Shown here: piece by piece, positions 8,524 through 15,949 of the stretch
Layout: the number at the start of each line of letters is the position of its first letter
Numbering within the stretch: the first letter of the stretch is position 1
Source of the DNA: Sphaerotilus mobilis
Lineage (GTDB): Bacteria > Pseudomonadota > Gammaproteobacteria > Burkholderiales > Burkholderiaceae_C
Assembly: GCF_004216565.1 (NCBI RefSeq)
Contig: NZ_SGWV01000013.1
Location: forward strand, 1-64,000
Length of the DNA: 64,000 bases
Reading direction: 5' to 3'
Position numbers and translations under genes: made by a program
The notes under the pieces: model-generated
Database searches by the model: none
What the model saw: only the letters and a program-made list of their open reading frames with translations
What the model was told of the DNA's origin: nothing

Positions 8524-9291
8524 TCAGGCCGGCATCGCCGGCAAGGCCAACACCACCTCGACCTGCAGCGTGCCGCCCTGATCGACGATGTCGAGCTGGG
8601 CCCCCAGGCGCGTGCTGAGTTGGCGCAGCCGGCGCGCGCAGCGGGCCTGCACGCTGCGCGGTCCCCCGCTCAGACGCAGCCGCAAATGGCTGCCGGTCTC
8701 GCCATCCAGCCGATCCAGTTCGACCCGCAGGACCGCCGCGCCATCCGGGCTTGCCGGTGCATCGGCAGCGGGCGCATCGCCCAGCAGGTGGGTCGCCGCA
8801 TCCAGCGACGCGAGCAGCCAGGCCTGCTGTGCCGGCGGCAAGGCCACGTCGCGCGCCGCCGGGTGCACATGGCCCACCAGACGGACGCCTTGGGCGCGCA
8901 GCCGCGCCTGCTGCTGTCGACAGGCGTGATCGACGCTGCGCCCCAGCGTCTCGGCGTTGCCGAGCGCCTCGGGTGTCCGGACGCCGCCCGGCAGCCAGGA
9001 CACGCCACACCAACGTCGCCCGATCGCCAGCGTCGCGCCAAACAACGCGCCGCCGAGCATCGGCAGCGGCGCGCCGCTGTCGTCGGCCCGCACGCCGGCC
9101 AGCCATGGCAGGCCGATCCCCACCACCAACACCGCACTGGCACTCAGGACGGCCGACCGACCCAGCGGCGTGCGCCACAGTCCCGGCCGTGCGGAGGGCT
9201 CGGCAGGGCAGGGCGCGGTGGGCTCGGGGCGCAGCAGGAAGGGCACGGTGCGGGTGAGGAAAGCGGGGTGATTGAGCGTGATCCGTTGCAC
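8524..9291 (-). CDS. hypothetical membrane protein with a histidine-kinase-like tail
   Basis: A 255-residue protein I cannot assign to a named family. The GTG at 9291 has GGAG six bases upstream and no ATG lies nearby. Seen: two hydrophobic segments near residues 50-67 (SAVLSASAVLVVGIGLPWLAG) and 76-90. A C-terminal half follows whose layout (LRVELDRL, LRLRLSGG, RRLRQLSTRLGAQLDI, QGGTLQVEVVLALP) recalls the end of HATPase domains of NarX/LytS-type kinases. I see no phospho-accepting histidine and no proper N, G1 or G2 boxes, so kinase activity is not supported. Codons end mostly in G or C, as in the neighbours. It is divergent from the riboswitch-controlled metX. Confidence 0.55.
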   Translation of the reverse strand: MQRITLNHPAFLTRTVPFLLRPEPTAPCPAEPSARPGLWRTPLGRSAVLSASAVLVVGIGLPWLAGVRADDSGAPLPMLGGALFGATLAIGRRWCGVSWLPGGVRTPEALGNAETLGRSVDHACRQQQARLRAQGVRLVGHVHPAARDVALPPAQQAWLLASLDAATHLLGDAPAADAPASPDGAAVLRVELDRLDGETGSHLRLRLSGGPRSVQARCARRLRQLSTRLGAQLDIVDQGGTLQVEVVLALPAMPA

Positions 9292-9420
9292 GAAATTCTC
9301 CGATCGCGCCGGCTCGCCGCACACCCCAAGGACGTGGGGGCCGGACCAACGGGCCCGATTCGCGCCCGAACCGTCGTTTGCACCCGGCGGCCCCACATGT
9401 CGGGGCCAGGGACGCGGCGT

Positions 9421-9426
9421 TAAACT
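9421..9426 (+). promoter_or_regulatory. probable -10 element of the metX leader
   Basis: TAAACT, four of six matches to TATAAT. A start about seven bases downstream would begin the transcript exactly at the SAM-II aptamer. The -35 region (TGTCGG around 9398-9403) is weak. Confidence 0.5.
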
Positions 9427-9432
9427 CCTTTT

Positions 9433-9487
9433 CAGCGCCGATTTGGTCCGGCTTGCGGGCGCTCTAGAAATTCCGCTAAAGGGGGAC
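9433..9487 (+). promoter_or_regulatory. SAM-II (SAM-alpha) riboswitch aptamer upstream of metX
   Basis: An S-adenosylmethionine-sensing RNA of H-type pseudoknot class. P1 is AGCGCC (9434-9439) with GGCGCT (9458-9463), six perfect pairs. The loop carries the hallmark GATTTGG then CCGGCTTGC. After P1 come the A-rich linker and the conserved CGCTAAA (9474-9480), then a run of G (9481-9485) that can pair back to the loop GGTCC (9445-9449) to form the pseudoknot. Order, spacing and conserved bases match the SAM-II class known chiefly upstream of metX/metA in alphaproteobacteria. High SAM would lower methionine synthesis. Confidence 0.93.
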
Positions 9488-9532
9488 ACCCGCGAACCCG
9501 GTGTCCGCTTCGAGGCGGCGCCGGGTTTTTTT
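9484..9532 (+). terminator. SAM-controlled attenuator: antiterminator and intrinsic terminator
   Basis: Two exclusive hairpins follow the aptamer. Terminator: AACCCGG (9495-9501) pairs with CCGGGTT (9521-9527), with an inner CCGC/GCGG stem, followed by seven T (9526-9532), ending 14 bases before the metX start. Alternative: GGACACC (9484-9490) pairs perfectly with GGTGTCC (9500-9506), which uses part of the terminator's left arm. The left arm of this alternative overlaps the G-run needed for the pseudoknot. SAM binding would thus free the terminator, and absence of SAM would favour the antiterminator. This logic is inference from base pairing. Confidence 0.85.
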
Positions 9533-9546
9533 GTGGATCGGGATCG

Positions 9547-10680
9547 ATGCAGACACTCGGGCATGTGACGCCCCAGACCATGGCCTTCGCCGAACCGCTG
9601 CCCTTGCGCAGCGGCGCGACGCTCGGGCCCTACGAGCTGGTCTACGAGACCTACGGCACCCTCAACGCCGAGCGCAGCAACGCGGTGCTGGTGTGCCACG
9701 CGCTGAACGCGAGCCACCACGTCGCCGGCACCTATGCTGGCCAGGAGCGCAGCCAGGGCTGGTGGGACAACCTGGTCGGACCGGGCAAGCCACTGGACAC
9801 CAACCGCTTCTTCGTCATCGGCGTCAACAACCCGGGCTCCTGCTTCGGCTCGACCGGGCCGACGCATGTCAACCCGGCGAATGGCCAGATCTACGGCGCC
9901 GACTTCCCGGTCGTCACCGTCGAAGACTGGGTTGACGCGCAGGCCCGCCTGATCGACCGCCTGGGCATCACGCAGCTGGCCGCCGTGCAGGGCGGCAGCC
10001 TGGGGGGCATGCAGGCGCTGAGCTGGACGCTGCGCCACCCGGCGCGTGTCCGCCATGCGCTGGTGATCGCCAGTGCGCCCAACCTGTCGGCCCAGAACAT
10101 TGCGTTCAACGAAGTGGCGCGGCGGGCCATCGTGACCGATCCCGACTTCCACGGCGGTCACTACCAGGCCCATGGCGTCGTGCCCAAGCGTGGCCTGACG
10201 GTGGCCCGCATGATCGGCCACATCACCTACCTGTCGGACGACTCGATGGAGGAGAAGTTCGGCCGCTCGCTGCGCGCCGCCGAGCTGGCCTACAGCACCC
10301 AGGCGATCGAGTTCCAGATCGAGAGCTACCTGCGCTACCAGGGCGACAAGTTCAGCGAGTACTTCGACGCCAACACCTACTTGCTGATCACCCGCGCGCT
10401 CGACTACTTCGATCCGGCCGGCGAATTCGGCGGCGACCTGAGTGCCGCGCTGGCCCAGGCGCGTGCCAAGTTCCAGGTCATCAGCTTCACGACCGACTGG
10501 CGCTTCTCGCCGCAGCGCTCGCGCGAGATCGTCAAGGCGCTGGTCGACAACGGCCACGACGTCAGCTACGCCGAGATCGCCGCGCCGCACGGCCACGACG
10601 CCTTCCTGCTCGACGACCCGCGCTACCACGCGGTCGTGCGCAGCCGCTACGACCGCATCGCCCAGGAGATCGGCGCATGA
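9547..10680 (+). CDS. metX: homoserine O-acyltransferase
   Basis: A 377-residue alpha/beta-hydrolase-fold enzyme that transfers an acetyl or succinyl group to homoserine, the first committed step of methionine synthesis. Seen: the nucleophile motif GGSLGGMQ (Ser-151), the acid in FTTDWRF (Asp-317) and the base in [10 protein letters not shown] (His-350). The oxyanion region [12 protein letters not shown] is also present. Length is standard. The ribosome site is weak (GGGA close to the ATG). Whether acetyl- or succinyl-CoA is used cannot be read safely from sequence. It overlaps metW by four bases (ATGA), so the two are translationally coupled, and expression is gated by the SAM-II leader. Confidence 0.97.
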   Translation: MQTLGHVTPQTMAFAEPLPLRSGATLGPYELVYETYGTLNAERSNAVLVCHALNASHHVAGTYAGQERSQGWWDNLVGPGKPLDTNRFFVIGVNNPGSCFGSTGPTHVNPANGQIYGADFPVVTVEDWVDAQARLIDRLGITQLAAVQGGSLGGMQALSWTLRHPARVRHALVIASAPNLSAQNIAFNEVARRAIVTDPDFHGGHYQAHGVVPKRGLTVARMIGHITYLSDDSMEEKFGRSLRAAELAYSTQAIEFQIESYLRYQGDKFSEYFDANTYLLITRALDYFDPAGEFGGDLSAALAQARAKFQVISFTTDWRFSPQRSREIVKALVDNGHDVSYAEIAAPHGHDAFLLDDPRYHAVVRSRYDRIAQEIGA

Positions 10681-11261
10681 CCCGGCGTCAGACCCTCGAC
10701 ACCATCGCCCGCCTGGTGCCCGAAGGCAGCCGCGTGCTCGACCTCGGCTGCGGCGGTGGCGCCCTGCTGGCGCTCTTGCAGCGCGAGCGCGCCTGCACCG
10801 GCTACGGCGTTGAACTCGATGACGCCAAGGTGCACGACTGCGTGCAGCGCGGCGTCAACGTCCTGCAGCTCAATCTGGAAGAGGGCCTGGCCCTGTTCGA
10901 GGACAACAGCTTCGACGTCGTGCTGCAGCTCGACACCTTGCAGAACCTGCGCAACACCGAGGCCATGCTGCGCGAGACCGCCCGTGTGGGCCGCATCGGC
11001 ATCGTCTCCTTCCCCAACTTCGCCCACTGGCCCAACCGGCTGTCGGTGCTGCGCGGGCGCATGCCGGTCACCAAGACGCTGCCTTACCAGTGGTTCGACA
11101 CGCCCAACATCCGCGTGGGCACCTATGCCGATTTCGAGGTGCTGGCCGAGCAATGCGGGCTGCGCATCCTCGAATCCTTCGGCCTGCACGACGGGCGCAT
11201 CGTGACCCGCCACCCCAACCTGCTGGCCAGCACGGCGGTGTTCAAGTTCCAGCGCGCCTGA
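10677..11261 (+). CDS. metW: methionine biosynthesis protein MetW
   Basis: A 194-residue class I SAM-dependent-methyltransferase-fold protein. Seen: the SAM-binding [15 protein letters not shown] (residues ~20-34), then the MetW-typical [22 protein letters not shown] and [12 protein letters not shown]. MetW is found with MetX in proteobacteria and is reported to support or activate homoserine acyltransferase; no methyltransferase reaction is firmly assigned. It starts within the metX stop and shares its SAM-II control. The 240 bases after it hold no gene or clear terminator that I can see. Confidence 0.95.
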   Translation: MTRRQTLDTIARLVPEGSRVLDLGCGGGALLALLQRERACTGYGVELDDAKVHDCVQRGVNVLQLNLEEGLALFEDNSFDVVLQLDTLQNLRNTEAMLRETARVGRIGIVSFPNFAHWPNRLSVLRGRMPVTKTLPYQWFDTPNIRVGTYADFEVLAEQCGLRILESFGLHDGRIVTRHPNLLASTAVFKFQRA

Positions 11262-11505
11262 AGCCGGCGGCTTCGTAAGCGGGTGTGACGGCGCGCTCGA
11301 CCGCGTCGACGGGTCGCAAACGGTTGTGCGCCAACAAGCCCGATGGGCACGGGCATCGCGGCGCGGGCAGGCGCAGCCCCCTGCCGCAGGCCTGTTCCCG
11401 ATCTGGCAAATCCGTGCGCCACTTACGGCTTGAAACAGGCGGTTCGTGTGGTCCCGCACACCATGGCTCCTCCTTGCTGGCAACCCACATTCCGGAGGTT
11501 CACCC

Positions 11506-12186
11506 ATGGTTCGTCACCTGCTGTCCCAGACGGCCGACGCCGCCCGAGAAAGCGCCCGGAACGGTCATGCCGCTGCCGCGACGGCCGGCACCGCCATTGC
11601 GTGGCGCAGCTGGCTGACGGGCTGCATGGCGGTCGTGATGCTGGCCGCCGGTGCGGTCCGCGTCGAGACCTTCGAACAGCGCCGCCGCAGCAGCCACCTG
11701 GACGCGGCGCGCACGGTCGACCGGCTGAAGTCGGCCGCTGGCGCGCATGGCCTGTCGGTCATCGCCGTGATCCCGATGCCGGGCCAGCACGCCGAACTGG
11801 TCGTGCTGGGCCCTTACCCGGGCGAGACGGCGGTGGTCCAGCATGACCATGTGCGCGACCAGACCCACGACCTGTCCCTGCCGCTCGCGCTGCATGTGCA
11901 CACGACCGAAGACGGCCACGCCGAAGTCAGCTTCCACGACCTCGGCATGGCCGGCGCCCAGGCCTTGCCCGGCGAGTTGCGCGACGGCCTGGCTGCGCTG
12001 CCGGCGCTGGTCGGCACGGCGCTCGGCGAGGCCGAACGCCCACTGATCGGGCCGGTCGCTCCCACGGGTCTGCGCCACCGTGCCGGCCGGGCCCTGGGCC
12101 TGTCCGGCGATGGCCGGGCCGATGAGCACGTGGCCATCGACGCCTGGTCGGCGCACGCCCGCGCCCGGGCCCGCAGCGACGCCTAA
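11506..12186 (+). CDS. membrane-anchored DUF302-like protein
   Basis: A 226-residue protein. Residues 1-28 are polar, 29-47 form one membrane segment (around SWLTGCMAVVMLAAGAV), and the rest is outside or periplasmic. Residues ~60-150 resemble DUF302: an ALxxHGL-like opening (AAGAHGLSVIAVIPM), a strand with VVLGPYPGETAVVQ, then LSLPLALHVHTTEDGHAEV and SFHDLG, the last matching the family's SYxDP end. The C-terminal 50 residues are disordered and Ala/Arg rich. The start at 11506 is set by CGGAGG at 11493-11498. The function of DUF302 is unknown. It stands alone, 50 bases before the M20 peptidase. Confidence 0.68.
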   Translation: MVRHLLSQTADAARESARNGHAAAATAGTAIAWRSWLTGCMAVVMLAAGAVRVETFEQRRRSSHLDAARTVDRLKSAAGAHGLSVIAVIPMPGQHAELVVLGPYPGETAVVQHDHVRDQTHDLSLPLALHVHTTEDGHAEVSFHDLGMAGAQALPGELRDGLAALPALVGTALGEAERPLIGPVAPTGLRHRAGRALGLSGDGRADEHVAIDAWSAHARARARSDA

Positions 12187-12235
12187 ACTGGCTCGCCGGA
12201 CGGCCGGTCGTCGCGCTGTCCAGAGGAGTCCTTGC

Positions 12236-13732
12236 ATGAGCCACGTCACCGACCGCGCGCCCGCGCTCGACCTGCAGCGCCTCTCGCGCGAGCTGTCCCT
12301 CACCTGGGACGCCGACATCCTGCCGGCGCTGCGCGACTACATCGCCGTGCCCGCCAAGAGCCCGATGTTCGACCCGCAATGGGCCGAACACGGCCACATC
12401 GACACGGTGGTGCAGCGGGCGGCCGTCTGGGCCGAATCGCGCCGCGTCTCCGGTCTGAAGCTGGAGGTGGTGCGCCTGAACGACGCCGCCGGCCGGCCGC
12501 GCACACCCGTCATCTTCTTCGAGGTCCCGGCGACCCGGCCCGAGCCTGCGGGCTCGGCCGCGCCGACCGTGCTGATGTACGGCCACCTCGACAAGCAGCC
12601 CGAATTCACCGGCTGGCGCAACGACCTCGGCCCCTGGACGCCCAAGGTCGACGACGACAAGCTCTACGGCCGGGGCGGCGCCGACGACGGCTACGCGATC
12701 TACGCCAGCATCGCCGCGATCGAGGCGATCCAGGCGCAGGGCGTGGGCCATCCGCGCCTGGTCGGCCTGATCGAGACCTGCGAGGAAAGTGGCTCGCACG
12801 ACCTGCCGGCCTATCTCGATGCGCTGCGCGACCGGCTGGGCGAGGTCAGCCTGGTCGTCTGCCTCGATTCCGGTGCCGGCAACTATGAACAACTCTGGCT
12901 GACCACCAGCCTGCGCGGCAACGTCACCGGTACCTTGCGGGTCGAGGTGATCGAGGAGGGCGTGCATTCCGGCGAGGCCAGTGGCGTCGTGCCGTCCAGC
13001 TTCCGGGTGCTGCGCCAGGTGCTGGATCGCCTCGAAGACAGCGCCACCGGCCGCTTGCTGCCGGCCAGTCTGCATGCCGAGATCCCGCCCGGGCGCATCG
13101 CCCAGGCGCGCGCGGCGGCCGGCCGGCTGGGCGATGCGGTCTGGAAGGGCCTGCCCTGGTCCTGCGGGCTGGACGGCAACCCGGTGTTGCCGACCACCAC
13201 CGATCCGGTCGAGGCGCTGCTCAACCGCACCTGGCGGCCGACGCTGTCGGTGACCGGCGCCGAAGGCTTCCCGGCGATCGCCAGCGCCGGCAACGTCCTG
13301 CGGCCCTGGAGCGCCTTCAAGCTCAGCCTGCGCCTTCCGCCGACGGTGGACGGCCCGGCCGCCGGGCGTGAGCTCAAGCGTCTGCTGGAACTCGATCCGC
13401 CCTACAACGCCCGCGTCACCTTCGTGCCCGACGGCCGCGCCGGTGCCGAAGGCGCCACCGGCTGGGACGCGCCCGGCCTGCAGCCCTGGCTGGAACGCAG
13501 CCTGGAATCTGCCTCGCAAAACCATTTCGGCGCCCCGCTGGGCTACATCGGCCAGGGCGGCACGATTCCCTTGATGAACCTGCTGGCCCAGGGCTTCCCC
13601 AAGGCCCAGATGCTGGTCTGCGGCGTGCTCGGCCCCAAGAGCAACGCCCATGGTCCGAACGAGTTCCTGCACCTGCCCTATGCCCGGCGCCTGACGGCGG
13701 CGGTGGCGCAGGTGATCGCCGAACACCCCTGA
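12236..13732 (+). CDS. M20 family metallopeptidase
   Basis: A 498-residue zinc peptidase of the M20 (CNDP/ArgE/DapE) family. Seen: the first metal motif MYGHLDKQPEFTGW (His near residue 120), the bridging Asp in LYGRGGADDGYA, the catalytic pair in IETCEESGSHD (Glu-Glu near 185), a dimerisation domain after HSGEASG, and a C-terminal metal region with GPKSNAHGPNEFLHL. This layout is that of cytosolic nonspecific dipeptidases. No signal peptide. The ATG at 12236 has AGGAG nine bases upstream. It likely cleaves small peptides; the substrate is unknown. Confidence 0.92.
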   Translation: MSHVTDRAPALDLQRLSRELSLTWDADILPALRDYIAVPAKSPMFDPQWAEHGHIDTVVQRAAVWAESRRVSGLKLEVVRLNDAAGRPRTPVIFFEVPATRPEPAGSAAPTVLMYGHLDKQPEFTGWRNDLGPWTPKVDDDKLYGRGGADDGYAIYASIAAIEAIQAQGVGHPRLVGLIETCEESGSHDLPAYLDALRDRLGEVSLVVCLDSGAGNYEQLWLTTSLRGNVTGTLRVEVIEEGVHSGEASGVVPSSFRVLRQVLDRLEDSATGRLLPASLHAEIPPGRIAQARAAAGRLGDAVWKGLPWSCGLDGNPVLPTTTDPVEALLNRTWRPTLSVTGAEGFPAIASAGNVLRPWSAFKLSLRLPPTVDGPAAGRELKRLLELDPPYNARVTFVPDGRAGAEGATGWDAPGLQPWLERSLESASQNHFGAPLGYIGQGGTIPLMNLLAQGFPKAQMLVCGVLGPKSNAHGPNEFLHLPYARRLTAAVAQVIAEHP

Positions 13733-13759
13733 TTCCTTGCTCGCCGGATCCCCCGCCCC

Positions 13760-15241
13760 ATGACGCGACCTTTCTTCCGGCCACTGGCCGGCTGCTTCGC
13801 CTTGTGCGTCACCGCAATTGCGGGGGTGCTTCCGACGGCGCATGCAGCCAGCTTCGACACCCTCCCGACCCGCGCCAGCCTGGGCCTCGAACGGGTCGAA
13901 CTGCCGGGGCGTGAAGGCATGGGCCTGATGTCCGGGGCCCTGCTGTTCGAGGCCGCCGATGGTCTCTGGGCCGGTCCGGCCGTCTACGGCGCGTCCAGCG
14001 GCCGACGCGGCGGCCTGTTCGTCGGCGGACTGCAGGTCGAAGGCGACTGGCGGCTGGGCGGCGGGCGCACCTTGAGCGCCAGCGTCTATGCCGGCGGCGG
14101 CGGCGGCGCGGCGGCGCCGGTCGGCGGGGGACTGATGCTGCGCCCCGCGCTGACGCTGTGGCAGCGCCTCGGGCCGGGCTGGCAGGCCGGGCTGACGGCG
14201 TCTCGGGTGTCCTTCCCGAGCGGCGACATCCGCAGCCGCCAGCTGGGCCTGGCTCTGGCCTGGGACGGCGCCTTCCGGCATCTGCCGACCGGGTCTGCGC
14301 CAGACGCGGACGCCGGGCGCAGTGGCCTCGGCCTGGACCGCATGGCCGGCACGCTGACCGACTGGTCGATCCGCACGCCCGGCGGCACGCGCCGCATCGG
14401 CCTGGTCGGCGCGCGGGCCGAGCGCATCGATCTGGCCAGCGGGATGTCCTGGGGCATCGAATCGGCCGCCGCTGCGCGCGGCGATGCGGCGGGCTATATG
14501 GAGATCCTCGCGACCGGCGCGGCCAGCGTCGCGCCCTTGCCAGCGCGCCTGCCCAGCCTGCGCGGCCACGTGCGCCTGTCGGCCGGCCTGGGCGGCGGTG
14601 GCTCGGTGCCGACCGAGGGCGGGCCGATCGGCCGGCTCGTCGTCGGCGTCCAGGCCAGTCCCGCCAGCGGCTGGACGACCGGCGTCGAGGCCGGCAGCTT
14701 GCGTGGCATCGGCAGCCACTTGCGCGCCCGCGTCGCGGCGGCGTGGCTGGCCTTCGACCTGGAACACATCGGTGCCGGGCAGCCGACCGGTCTGCCGGTC
14801 CGCAGCGACTGGTCCGGCGCCTTGCTGCGCTACACCGACGTGCGCCGCAACGACGGTCGTTCGCTGGCGCTGGACACCATCGGGCTCAAGCTCAACCGCT
14901 ATGTGAGCGAGCACGTCTACCTCAGCGGCCAGGCCCACAGCGCCTTTGCCGGTCAGGCGGGCGCCTATTCGATCGGCCTGATCGGTGCCGGTGTGTCGAT
15001 GCATCCGGGCTGGGGCTGGCAACTCGGTGCCGAGGCGCTGGCCGGTGCGGCCGGCGGCGGCGGTGTCGCCACCGGGGGCGGCTTGCTGATGCAGGGCGTG
15101 GCCTGGGCCGGCTGGCAGCCCGAAGGCGCCATCGGCGAATGGCGCATCGGCGTTGGTCAGGCCCGCACCCGCCAGGGCGGGCTGTCGTCGCCGCTGCTCG
15201 AACTGGGCTGGGCGCGGCGCTTCGTCCTGGGCGGTCGATGA
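13760..15241 (+). CDS. predicted secreted/outer-membrane beta-barrel protein
   Basis: A 493-residue protein with a signal peptide (residues 1-29, probable cut after AHA). The mature part is very rich in Gly, Ala and short alternating strands (LGLALAWDG, GRLVVGVQAS, AYSIGLIGAG, WRIGVGQA), as in outer-membrane barrels. No family name suggests itself. It lacks the usual terminal Phe: the end is RFVLGGR, although an aromatic sits seven residues from the end. It starts 27 bases after the M20 peptidase, so the two may share a transcript. A barrel is inference from composition; a periplasmic beta-rich protein is the alternative. Confidence 0.6.
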   Translation: MTRPFFRPLAGCFALCVTAIAGVLPTAHAASFDTLPTRASLGLERVELPGREGMGLMSGALLFEAADGLWAGPAVYGASSGRRGGLFVGGLQVEGDWRLGGGRTLSASVYAGGGGGAAAPVGGGLMLRPALTLWQRLGPGWQAGLTASRVSFPSGDIRSRQLGLALAWDGAFRHLPTGSAPDADAGRSGLGLDRMAGTLTDWSIRTPGGTRRIGLVGARAERIDLASGMSWGIESAAAARGDAAGYMEILATGAASVAPLPARLPSLRGHVRLSAGLGGGGSVPTEGGPIGRLVVGVQASPASGWTTGVEAGSLRGIGSHLRARVAAAWLAFDLEHIGAGQPTGLPVRSDWSGALLRYTDVRRNDGRSLALDTIGLKLNRYVSEHVYLSGQAHSAFAGQAGAYSIGLIGAGVSMHPGWGWQLGAEALAGAAGGGGVATGGGLLMQGVAWAGWQPEGAIGEWRIGVGQARTRQGGLSSPLLELGWARRFVLGGR

Positions 15242-15337
15242 CGCTCGCCCGGCGCACCTGACGTCGCTGCCCCGTCATCCGGCTGGCCCGACAATGCGCG
15301 CCGATGGCCGCATGGGTGGCCGCTGGAGCCTGACGTC

Positions 15338-15931
15338 ATGACCTTCCTGATCCTCGGCCTGCTGGTGTTCCTGGGCGCGCATTCGGTGCGCATCGTGGCC
15401 GACGACTGGCGCACGCGCCAGATCGCCCGTCTGGGCGAGGGCGCCTGGAAGGGCGTCTACACCGCCGTTTCGCTGGTCGGTTTCGGCCTGATCGTCTGGG
15501 GCTACGGCCTCGCAAGGCTTGAACCGGTCCCGCTGTGGACGCCCTGGGTGGGTGGTCGCCACCTCGCCTCCCTGCTGACGCTGGTGGCTTTCATCCTGCT
15601 CGCGGCGGCCTATGTGCCGGGTAATGCGATCAAGGCGCGGCTGGGCCATCCGATGGTGCTGGCGGTCAAGGTCTGGGCGCTGGCCCACCTGCTGGCCAAC
15701 CACACGCTGGCCGACCTGCTGTTGTTCGGCGGCTTCCTGGTCTGGGGGGTGCTCGATTTCCGCAGCGCACGGCGCCGCCCGGCACCCGCCGCCAGCGTGC
15801 CGACGAGCGGCTTGCGCACCGCGCTGGTGTTGCTGATCGGCCTGCTGGCCTGGGCCGGCTTCGCGATGTGGGCCCACGCGGCCTGGATCGGCGTGCGGCC
15901 CTTCGGCGCGGCTGTGCCTGCGGTCGGCTGA
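15338..15931 (+). CDS. NnrU family membrane protein
   Basis: A 197-residue inner-membrane protein with about five to six hydrophobic segments. Seen: the N-terminal LGLLVFLGAHSVRIVADDWR, then a central WVGGRHLASLLTLVAFIL and NAIKARLGHPMVLAVKVWAL with LANHTLADLLLFGGF, which are NnrU hallmarks. NnrU was described near nitric-oxide-related genes in alphaproteobacteria, but no nitrogen-oxide genes are near here, so the role is open. The stop is 18 bases before rep. Confidence 0.9.
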   Translation: MTFLILGLLVFLGAHSVRIVADDWRTRQIARLGEGAWKGVYTAVSLVGFGLIVWGYGLARLEPVPLWTPWVGGRHLASLLTLVAFILLAAAYVPGNAIKARLGHPMVLAVKVWALAHLLANHTLADLLLFGGFLVWGVLDFRSARRRPAPAASVPTSGLRTALVLLIGLLAWAGFAMWAHAAWIGVRPFGAAVPAVG

Positions 15932-15949
15932 ACGCGTCCATTCCCTGCC

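Noticed and set aside
11927-15022. A minus-strand open frame of about 1,000 codons over the M20 peptidase and barrel gene
   Set aside because: It is an antisense shadow of genes with clear motifs and ribosome sites; no recognisable domain in its translation.
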